NCBI GenBank assembly: GCA_014218235.1 | Contig: CM024760.1 | Span: 66,900,961-66,964,960 of the forward strand | DNA: 64,000 nucleotides | Direction: 5' to 3' | Origin: Colocasia esculenta | Taxonomy: Eukaryota; Streptophyta; Magnoliopsida; Alismatales; Araceae | Shown: positions 56,541-64,000 of the stretch, piece by piece | Position numbering within the stretch: the stretch's first letter is position 1 | Layout of the letters: the number at the start of each line of letters is the position of its first letter | The notes under the pieces: model-generated | Seen by the model: only the letters and a program-made list of their open reading frames with translations | Databases searched by the model: none | What the model was told of the DNA's origin: nothing | Made by a program: the position numbers and the translations under genes

Positions 56541-57626
56541 CTACTCAAACAACTGAGGATACTTCTTCCTCATTGCATCCTCAAGCTCCCAAGTAGCCTC
56601 CTCTTGCGAGAAGTTACGCCATAAGACTTTCACCGACGCAATGCTCTTGTTCCGAAGATGTTGAGCCTTCCGGTCAAAAATAGCTACTGGTTGCTCCACA
56701 TAAGAAAGATCTGGCTGGATCTCTACTGGCTCGTGACTAAAAATATGAGATGGATCTCTAACATATCTCCTGAGCATAGATACATGGAAAACAGGATGAA
56801 CACTAGCTAACGCTGGGGGTAAAGCTAGCTCATATGCCACGTTGCCCAATCGTCTGAGAATCTCATATGGACCAATGAATCTAGGACTTGACTTACCATG
56901 CCTGCCAAATCTAACTACACCACGAGTAGGCGAAATCTTTAAAAAGACATGCTCACCTACTGCAAACTCTAAATCCTTCCTCCTGTTGTTGGCATAACTC
57001 TTTTGCCTATCCTGTGTCGCAACAAGCCTCTTCCTAATCATCTGGACCTTATCCGAAGTCTCCTGAACTAACTCCGGACCGATCAGCTGCCTATCGCCTA
57101 TCTCCTCCCAACATAAAGGAGATCTACAGGGCCTACCATACAACGCTTCAAATGGAGCCATACCAATACTCGCATAAAAACTGTTGTTATATGCGAACTC
57201 CACTAAAGGTAAATGGTGCTCCCAATCATCCTTCCAATCCAGCACACACGCCCTCAACATATCCTCGAGCGTCTGGATAGTCTTCTCGGACTGTCCATCT
57301 GTCTGGGGATGAAACGCCGAACTGAGCTTTAGCTCCGAACCTAATGCATCCTGAAGACCCTTCCATAACCTCGAAGTAAATCGTGGATCTCGATCCGAAA
57401 TGATCGACTTCGGGACACCATGAAATCTAATAATACTACTAATATACAATCTAGCTAAACTCTCTACTGACTGCTTCTTCTTCATAGGCAAGAAATGCGC
57501 AGTCTTCGAGAATCTATCTACCACTACCCAAATCGAGTCGTTACCCCATCTGGATCGAGGCAAACTCGTAAAAAAATCCATAGTGACAGCTTCCCACTTC
57601 CATACTGGGATCTCCATCTTCTGCAT
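56541..57626 (-). CDS. Gypsy3 integrase with chromodomain-like C-terminus (open frame)
   Basis: A 361-codon uninterrupted frame, the C-terminal part of Pol. It holds the DDE integrase core: first Asp in VTMDFFTSLPRS (about residue 17), second in IISDRDPRFTS (about 81), Glu in HPQTDGQSEKT (about 114). Then GPYEILRRLGNVAYELALP (about 250) and a chromodomain-like tail (LRNKSIASVKVLWRNF...EATWELEDAMRK, about 315-355). Integrase inserts element cDNA; such tails steer chromoviruses to heterochromatin. The Met start is internal: upstream frames (57639-58037) hold the rest of the protein. It is separated from them by a TGA, near 57638, which may be a single mutation. Confidence 0.85.
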   Translation of the reverse strand: MQKMEIPVWKWEAVTMDFFTSLPRSRWGNDSIWVVVDRFSKTAHFLPMKKKQSVESLARLYISSIIRFHGVPKSIISDRDPRFTSRLWKGLQDALGSELKLSSAFHPQTDGQSEKTIQTLEDMLRACVLDWKDDWEHHLPLVEFAYNNSFYASIGMAPFEALYGRPCRSPLCWEEIGDRQLIGPELVQETSDKVQMIRKRLVATQDRQKSYANNRRKDLEFAVGEHVFLKISPTRGVVRFGRHGKSSPRFIGPYEILRRLGNVAYELALPPALASVHPVFHVSMLRRYVRDPSHIFSHEPVEIQPDLSYVEQPVAIFDRKAQHLRNKSIASVKVLWRNFSQEEATWELEDAMRKKYPQLFE

Positions 57627-57638
57627 AAGACCAGATGG

Positions 57639-58037
57639 TCACTGCCGCTCGGCCTTCACTTGCTGGCAAACTAGACATCTAGACACAAATTCTTCTACAT
57701 CTCTCTTCATGCCAGACCACCAAAAAGATCTCTTCAAATCCTGGTACATCTTAGTGTTACCCGGATGAATAGAGAATCTAGACCTATGAGCTTCTGCTAA
57801 AACATGCTCACGGACATCCACGATGTCTGGAACACAAACACAGTGATGGAATCTAATCACACCATCCTCATCACGAGCAATGCCCACCTTGCCCACTAAC
57901 TCTTGGAGTTTAGGGTCGGCTTTCTGTTGCTCGATCACCTCATCCAATACCGAAGACCTAATGGACAACTGAGCTACAAAAGCATGGCACAATGATGGCT
58001 CTAACTCAGTCATCGCACACGCCGCATCTTCCAACAT
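57639..58037 (-). pseudogene. Gypsy3 RNase H end and integrase zinc-binding domain
   Basis: Frame with the HHCC zinc-binding region: HRSRFSIHPGNTKMYQDLKR, then FWWSGMKRDVEEFVSRCLVC and QQVKAERQ. This domain directly precedes the DDE core. The N-terminal part is the linker after RNase H. A stop separates it from the 361-codon frame. Confidence 0.8.
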
Positions 58038-58560
58038 CTTCCAGTCCTTCTGGAGAGACGACCTCTTTCTACTAAGGGCATCCGCTACGACATTCGCCTT
58101 TCCAGGATGATACTGAAGTTCGAAGTCATAGTCCTTCAGGAACTCAATCCATCTTCTCTGCCTAAGGTTTAATTCCTTTTGGGGAAAAGATACTTTAGGC
58201 TCTTGTGGTCAGTGAACACCTCAAATCTGACACCATAAAGATAGTGCCTCTAGATCTTCAGTGCATGAACCACTGCCGCAAGCTCAAGATCATGAGTCGG
58301 ATAATTTCGCTAATGCTCCTTCAATTAACGAGAAGCATACGCTACTACCCTTCCTTGCATCAATACACAGCCAAGGCCAATCCGAGATGCATCCGTGTAG
58401 ATAGCAAAACCCTCTACACCGCTCGACAAAAAACACAGGAGCCGAAGTGAGCTTAGTTTCAATAATTGAAACTACTCTCACACTCCTCGGACCAGACAAA
58501 CTTTACTCCCTTCCTGGTTAGCTGAGTCAATGGGCGGCGATGGATGAAAATCCCTCAATG
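58038..58560 (-). pseudogene. Gypsy3 RNase H (frameshifted)
   Basis: In shifting minus-strand frames: WSEECEESF (about 58490), FAIYTDASRIGLGCVLMQGR (about 58410-58350), YPTHDLELAAVVHALK (about 58305-58260) and FEVFTDHKSLKYLF (about 58225-58185). These are the conserved acidic and His blocks of gypsy RNase H, which removes the RNA strand during reverse transcription. Several 1-bp shifts. Confidence 0.75.
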
Positions 58561-58562
58561 AA

Positions 58563-59480
58563 TCACCGATAATAACCCGCCAAACCAAGAAAACTCCGAA
58601 TCTCCGAAGGAGTCTTGGGAATCTCCCAATCCATAACAGCCTGGACTTTCGCTGGATCCACTGCTACACCGGCACCGGAGATAACATGCCCAAGGAAATG
58701 AACCTCGCGCAACCAAAAATCGCACTTGCTGAATTTCACAATCAACTTGTGCTCACGGAGAACCTCTAACACTACCCTCAAATGCTGACGATGTGTGGCC
58801 TCATCCGAAGAGTAGACCAACACGTCATCAATGAAAACTACCACAAAACTATCTAAATATGGTCTAAACACCCTGTTCATGAGATCCATGAACGCTGCCG
58901 GGGCGTTGGTCAGACCAAAAGGAAGGACCAAAAACTCATAATGTCCATAACGGGTTCTAAAAGCCGTCTTGGACACATCCTCACTCCTAATCCTCAACTG
59001 ATGATAACCAGACCGCAAATCAATCTTAGAAAAGACTGATGCATCTTGCAGTGGTCAAACAAATCATCAATCCGAGGTAAGGGATACCTGTTCTTCACCG
59101 TCACTTGGTTCAGCTTTCTATAATCGATGCATAACCTAAGTGACCATCCTTCTTCTTCACGAATAAGACAGGTGCGCCCCAAGGGGAAACGCTGGGATGA
59201 ATAAATCCCTTATCTAACAAATCCTGCAACTGCTTTCTTAGCTCAGCTAATTCCGCAGGGGCCATCCGATAAGGGGCCTTCGAGATAGGAGAGGTGCCTG
59301 GAAGCAACTCTAGAGAACTCTATCTCTCTAGCCGGTGGCAATCCAGATAAATCATCAGGAAAGACATCTGGAAATTCCCGCACTACATCAATCTCCGCAA
59401 GAGTAAGTGACTCATCAGCCTTGGGTACTAATACCACGCTGGCAAGAAAAGAGTCACAACCCTTGTTCACCATCTCATCG
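58563..59480 (-). pseudogene. Gypsy3 reverse transcriptase (frameshifted)
   Basis: Blocks in order leftwards: FPDVFPDDLSGLPP (about 59385), LPGTSPISKAPYRMAPAEL (59307 region), SPWGAPVLFVKKKDG, LCIDYRKLNQVTVKNRYPLP (about 59130), LRSGYHQLRIRSEDVSKTAF (59018 region), LPFGLTNAPAAFMDLMNRVF, the catalytic FIDDVLVYSS (about 58837-58806), FLGHVISGAGVAVDPAKVQA and SFLGLAGYYR (to 58563). At least two single-base shifts (about 59310 and 59030) break an otherwise conserved domain. Confidence 0.85.
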
Positions 59481-59880
59481 CCTTCATGGCAGAGATGACA
59501 AACTTCCCGCTAATTCCTTGGCAAAGGATGAGAAAATTCATCTTCACCGAATGCGGAAAACGATCTTCTTTCCACGACAATCTACTAACGCATAGTGCTC
59601 CTCTAGCCAATCCAGACCAAGAATAGCATCGTAGTCCTTCATCTTTAGCAAGAAGAAACACCCTTCTAGGACTCTATCCTCAATGCACACGGTAAAGACG
59701 GAATACACTTCCTAGTCGATACCGTACCTGCAGGTGTGTGCACAGACAAAGGGACCTCTAAATCCTCAGACCATCCTGACTCTAAAGCTAATGCCTAGAA
59801 AAATGCTCGGAAATGAACGAGGGAGTAGCACCGTATCGAACAAAACCCGAGCATGCACCTAAGAACAAAACCGTACCTTG
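59481..59880 (-). pseudogene. Gypsy3 protease region (frameshifted)
   Basis: Reading ARVLFDT followed, one frame later, by ATPSFISEHF near 59850-59815 gives the aspartic protease motif D-T-G-A with one base missing. Further down LLAKDEGLRCYSWSGLARGA (59467-59661) corresponds to the region that usually ends in DVILGMDWL. Damaged by several indels. Confidence 0.6.
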
Positions 59881-61217
59881 GTGACATGATCCGCCTGCTC
59901 GGCGTCCTCACGAGCTAACGCAAACACTCGAGCTGGGGCTCGAGGTCTCCCTGGTCGTCCTGTCGCTGGCGCTGCTGCTGTATGGGCTGGTCCACGTGGA
60001 CTCCCTGCTGAAGCCTCGGACAATCCTTGATCCTATGCTCACTGCTCCGCACTTCAAGCACTTCCCCGCCAACTTCCAACATTCCGTACCACCATGTGCC
60101 CTCCCGCAATGAGGACACTCCTTCTTACCATTAGGGGAACGTTGAGAAGGTACCTGACCACTGCCCGATGCCACAGGATGCTGCGGTGACTGGAAAGCCA
60201 CTTTCTTCCTCTCTGCCTCTAGAAAGGAGCCGCGGGCCTCTTCTGAGAAGCCTTCTTCTCCTCCAGGTACTGCTCCATCTCTCCCTCCTGCTGACACGCC
60301 GCGCTGAGCCCTGCTCGAGGGTACGATGGTCGAAAGCCACCAACCTTGTCCTCAACGATGGTCTCAGACCCATCACGAATTTCTTCGCCTTCCTGCGCTC
60401 ATCAGCTACAATATGAGGGACATACTTTGATAATTCTGCAAAACTAGCTCGTACTCATTCCAGTACGGTCATGGAGCCCTGAGTCAACGAAAGGAACTCT
60501 GCTCCATCTTGTCCTGGATGTGCTCCGGAACAAACTTGCTCGGAAGAGCCTCACGAACTCATCCCAACCAACCTCCACAGCACCATCCTCGAACCGAGTA
60601 CGTAACAATGAGGACCACCACACGTCGGCTCGCTCCTGCCAAAACCACCATAAGGACTAACCAACATAATCTATAATTAAAGAAATAACCACGAATTAAA
60701 TTACACATACCTGCAGCATATAGGTGGCTAAAGTGACTTGTCATCCTCAGCGCACCTAATAGCCGGAAAATCTTTTCGATCTCCTCATCCAGCTCTCAGC
60801 AAGTAACGGATCGCTCTCCCCCTTAAAAGAGGGTGGCGACATCCTCTTGAACCTTTCCATGATGGAGGGTCCACCATGGTCCTGAGCCTGGGGAACTGGC
60901 ACTTGAGCCTGCCACAGCAAGCATCATAAGCAACACATACAACATAACAAACATGCATTTAATAAAACAGACTACTTTATCTTATTATTCTAACCTGAGC
61001 CTCCAGCTGAGCCTAGAGTGTAGCCTGAGTGTGGGCCTGCGTCTGCATGGCCTGCACTAAACCCTGCATGAACACTCCATAGTCTACTGGTGGCGGTGGG
61101 GGAAGCACAGGACCCTGGGGTGCTGGGGCCTACTACTCACCCTGATCCTCCGCCGAAGCTATCTCTCCTCTGCTCACCCTCACGAGCAGGAACACCACGC
61201 CTACCACGTGAAGCCAT
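59881..61217 (-). pseudogene. Gypsy3 gag (frameshifted)
   Basis: Starts at the ATG at 61217 (MASRGRRGVPAREGEQ) after a 130-bp leader. Gag core frames are broken. The zinc-finger zone near 60110-60020 reads CPHCGRAHGGTECWKLAGKC, then LKCG, then SEHRIKDCPRL in another frame. The adjacent Lys/Gln-rich linker (EKKVAFQSPQHP) is at about 60210. Confidence 0.7.
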
Positions 61218-61350
61218 ATCCTGCAAAATGATTTAATCACAATTTAGAACTAGACTATCTAATTTTACTTATCTATGTGGACAATCTACACAGACTTAGC
61301 ATACAATGAAGATGATGGTATGTGTATATTATGTAAATTTCAGCCTGACG

Positions 61351-61364
61351 TTCTGATACCAATC
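61351..61364 (-). promoter_or_regulatory. Gypsy3 primer binding site
   Basis: Minus strand TTGGTATCAGAACG, one base short of a full tRNA-Met match, directly inside the 5' LTR (which starts at 61365). Confidence 0.8.
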
Positions 61365-61833
61365 TGTAAGACCCTCTTTATATCGGTACGGTTCTACCAA
61401 CCCACGTCGATATAGAAAGCGTCGCCACAGTGGGACATTTACCCAACACTAGTACGATAGGCTGAAATATACAAATATAAATATCACATGACAGCGGAAA
61501 AGAGAGAACTAAATGAGATATCTTATTCCATCATCCACATTTATCCACAGTCCATATAGAGGAAAGGAAACTAGACATTTCATAACTAAAACAAATGAAT
61601 AAGTACATAGTCCACATAAGACTACACAGAGTCCTTTATTACATACTTATGAAAATGAAAATACAATGCTAAATCCACAATGTCTCCTACTCCGCTCCGA
61701 GTCGCTCCTAACGACTTCCTCGGAAGAAGTAGAAACATCTGCACCTGTACGCCGAAGCAAGAATGAGTCCAAAAGAACTCAACAAGTAACTCTAAAACAC
61801 ATTAAACTTACATGCATCACCTAACATTCACAT
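61365..61833 (-). repeat. Gypsy3 5' LTR, cut by assembly gap
   Basis: The first 469 bp match 53499-53963 apart from a handful of substitutions and 1-bp indels. The remaining roughly 2.5 kb expected from the other LTR is missing behind the N run. Confidence 0.9.
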
Positions 61834-61933
61834 NNNNNNNNNNNNNNNNNNNNNNNNNNNNNNNNNNNNNNNNNNNNNNNNNNNNNNNNNNNNNNNNNNN
61901 NNNNNNNNNNNNNNNNNNNNNNNNNNNNNNNNN
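61834..61933. other. Assembly gap (100 N)
   Basis: Exactly 100 N, the usual placeholder for a gap of unknown size. It lies inside a 3-kb LTR that has an almost identical partner 8 kb away. Confidence 0.99.
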
Positions 61934-62455
61934 GAGTATTCCTTCTTAAGACCTTTTAGCTCGTTAACTATTAGCATGAATCTTGCAAACATGTCTGATA
62001 TGGTTTCATCAATTTCATCTTGAACATTTCATATTCAGACACTAACATGCTAACTTTAGTTTCCCTTACCTCGGACGTACCTTCGTATGAGTTCAAGTTT
62101 GTCCCACATCTCTTTTGCTGTTGAGCATGTGGAGACTCTTGAAAATTCCTTTGGATGCCTCACATTGCATCATGTTTATTGCGCTCCAATTGAGAGGTCC
62201 TTTAGCTATGTGGTCTTTCGTCCAGGTGTCGTCGTCCTCAGGGCAACACATGGTCCCTTGCTGACATCTTCCACAGCTCGTAATTTTGAGCTCTCAAAAA
62301 TACCTGCATGCGATTTTCCAATAAGAGTATCAGTGCCATCAAAATAGGGTGGCCTGGTTACTGAATGTCCCTCAACCATATACCCTTGCTAGAATCCATA
62401 AGATCGAAAATCTCCTGATCGCTAGATCAATTTACGAAAAGCGTAAATCGGAGAA
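61934..62455 (-). pseudogene. Gag fragment of copia C
   Basis: Minus-strand frames give a UBN2-type copia Gag: STAKEMWDKLEL (about 62110), then DEIDETISDMFARFMLIVNE and LKGLKKEY (about 62010-61934). This is homologous to the 'EMWKKLRLTYEGT...YNRFTDITNGL' part of SIRE2 gag. Frameshifts present. The remainder of the element lies beyond the gap or is displaced. Confidence 0.75.
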
Positions 62456-62459
62456 ACCC

Positions 62460-62472
62460 GCTCTGATACCAA
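62460..62472 (-). promoter_or_regulatory. Copia C primer binding site
   Basis: Minus strand TTGGTATCAGAGC, a perfect initiator tRNA-Met match, next to the LTR end at 62474. Confidence 0.9.
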
Positions 62473-62473
62473 T

Positions 62474-63813
62474 TGAAGGGTTTACGCGGAATAACACGAT
62501 ATGGTAATCTAGATGGGGGGGTTGAATAGATTACCGCAAATTTTAATTACGTATGGATTCTTTTCGGTGCTACAACAATCTTAATGAAACTTGATTAGAA
62601 TTGATTGAGATTAAGAAAGCTGGAGGATATATTGAGACAGGGTATCAAACGTGTGTATGAACACCGTGCCTACCAATCATCTATCGCAAAAGGCGAACAA
62701 ACCACAGAACACGATGATTTAAGGTGGTTCGGAGTACACAACTCGTGTATCCTACATCCACCGTCCACACACACACACAGAAACGACTGCTTATGAGAGA
62801 GTTCAACACAACAACTCACCACACACACGTTGTGATGAAACACGATCAGAAAAACTACAATTCGTGAATCAAGCACAAGGGATGCTCGAAGCACAACCAC
62901 ACACACACGATGGAATGGAAATTATGAAATGGAAAGAATTTAGAGTTGGGGAACAAATCCAGTTGGAATTCTTCTCGTGGATCGTCCAAACGCTCTTCAA
63001 ACTTCGATTGGATGTAGATTGATCGATGTAGAAGGTTGAATTGATGACGATCCGCTTCAACTTCGCATGGATGGCGTTCACGACGATCTGGGCAGAAGGT
63101 TGAAGCAGAGCAGCAATTTGGGCTTTTCCTCTTGGTCCCTTGGAGGCTCTTGGATGGGAGGCTGCTCTCTGCGAATTGGCCTCCAAAAGGATGCTTATAT
63201 AGTGTTAGGTAAAGGTGGGGGTCGTGAAGGAAGGAAACACCCAAGTGGGGCCGGATTTGGAAAACTAAAATCTTATGTTTTCGTCGTCTGTCGACAGGTG
63301 CACTTGCATCTGTCGACAGGCAGACTCAGGCTGAGAACGGGTTTCAGAACATCTGGATTTATGAGTGTATCTGTCGATAGGCAATTTGCATCTGTCGACA
63401 GGTGCACTCAGAATAAAAAAACCTGAGTTCTGTCCTGGGTTGACTGTGTGAATCTGTCGACAGGTTCATTGCATCTGTCGACAGATACACTCAGAGATGC
63501 AAAACTGAGTTCTGTCTTGGAATGAGTATGAATCTGTCGCAGGTACATTGCATCTGTCGACAGATACACCTCTTGAACAGGTTTTTTGTGATATTTGCTC
63601 ATCTCTTCAATGCCTCTTCAATGCTCCATCTTTTCATGCTTGTGCACCTACATGCAAATACATTGTTAGTGATACATTATATGATTTGGCAATGTTTAAC
63701 TCAATCACTTTCATGGTGTTTTTCATGTTAGTTAGCACATCAATTTGCATTAAATCAATGTTCAAGGATCTTAATTGTGATCATCAAAAACATGATATAT
63801 GGAAAACCCAACA
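62474..63813 (-). repeat. Copia C 5' LTR
   Basis: A 1340-bp LTR: in element orientation TGTTGGGTTTTCC at 63813 to ...CCCTTCA at 62474. Related in length, termini and the poly-C end motif to the solo LTR at 33813-35131. The U3 part has paired CTGTCGACAG repeats (63280-63565). A CA microsatellite lies near 62765. The small frames are not genes. Confidence 0.85.
63280..63565. repeat. U3 array of paired CTGTCGACAG palindromes
   Basis: Eight copies of 'atctgtcgacaggtgcact'-like units in four pairs (about 63288/63310, 63367/63389, 63453/63473, 63531/63551). The two members are about 20 bp apart and pairs about 80 bp apart. CTGTCGACAG is a perfect 10-bp palindrome. Confidence 0.9.
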
Positions 63814-64000
63814 TTGTTCCCTTCGGTTGTGAGGAAGACCTGGTGGTATCCAGGGTGTTATTCCCTTCGGGGTGAAGGAAGACCAGCTGAGCTGGGTGTT
63901 GTAGCGTCCTTAGGGGGACTGTACCTTAGTTAGTGAACTCATGAGTTGTTGCTCAGGGGACTGACGTAGGACTCCTAAGGAAGGAGGTCCGAACCAGGAT
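63814..64000 (+). repeat. Piece of a +-strand SIRE-type LTR (R/U5 region)
   Basis: 'ggaagacctggtggtatcc', 'ggaagaccagctgagctggg', 'ttgttgctcaggggactg' and the terminal 'ggtccgaaccaggat' match, in order, the conserved block of the SIRE1 LTRs (minus strand about 7980-7780) and of the SIRE2 LTR (48360-48500). It runs off the window edge. Confidence 0.8.

Larger units (their letters stand above)
53499..61833 (-). mobile_element. Gypsy3: chromovirus-like Ty3/gypsy element
   Basis: Minus-strand element with the 3' LTR at left (53499-56495), polypurine tract, then leftward-reading gag, protease, RT, RNase H and integrase with a C-terminal chromodomain-like segment. The 5' LTR starts at 61365 and runs into the N gap at 61834. 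Primer site at 61351-61362. It is inserted in SIRE2 RNase H. The LTR starts are very similar, with differences that are mostly 1-bp indels, suggesting a recent insertion. It has the longest uninterrupted ORF of the window. Confidence 0.85.

Overview
This is nuclear DNA of a flowering plant from a transposon-dense, probably heterochromatic region. The evidence is initiator-tRNA-Met primer sites next to long LTRs, Ty1/copia and Ty3/gypsy proteins, a CACTA DNA transposon, L1-type LINE fragments, and degraded plant genes with introns. GC-rich gene ends hint at a monocot, but I cannot name the species. I see no intact host gene, no confident RNA gene and nothing prokaryotic. Almost every coding stretch belongs to a transposable element, usually broken by stops and frameshifts.

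Left part (1-30182). LTR remnants and two small inverted-repeat elements come first. An old copia element ('copia A') follows: 5' LTR about 3717-4700, gag to 6046, pol 26961-30030, start of the 3' LTR to 30182. Its gag-pol is split by a 20.9 kb CACTA element (6047-26960) with matching terminal inverted repeats and an exact ATT target duplication. No transposase is visible in the CACTA element. It carries pieces of two unrelated plant genes, both with introns and both on the + strand: a xyloglucan endotransglucosylase/hydrolase (XTH) and a mitochondrial-type chaperonin 60. It also holds two LINE pieces. The XTH copy is itself split by a 12.8 kb SIRE/Maximus-like copia element on the minus strand (7621-20388) with two 1930-bp LTRs and an extra ORF after pol. 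The order of insertion is therefore copia A, then CACTA, then SIRE1.

Middle part (30183-46429). A gypsy element (gypsy1) sits in the copia A 3' LTR. It has a 2.8 kb LTR, and its gag holds a 1.3 kb copia solo LTR. At 36857 it is interrupted by a minus-strand gypsy LTR joined head-on to the truncated 5' LTR of gypsy2. Gypsy2 carries many in-frame TAG stops and a solo LTR of its own family inside RT.

Right part (46430-64000). A second SIRE-like element (+) begins in gypsy2 RNase H and is cut in its own RNase H by gypsy3 (minus strand, chromovirus-like, 3.0 kb LTRs). Gypsy3 looks youngest and keeps a 361-residue integrase ORF. A 100-N gap interrupts its second LTR. Beyond the gap are the gag and 5' LTR of another minus-strand copia element and, at the edge, a piece of a +-strand copia LTR.

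The strongest cross-cutting observation is that the LTRs here, from unrelated copia and gypsy families, carry in their upstream (U3) half a tract of short CpG-containing, mostly self-complementary repeats. The sequence differs between lineages, but the core is shared between related families.
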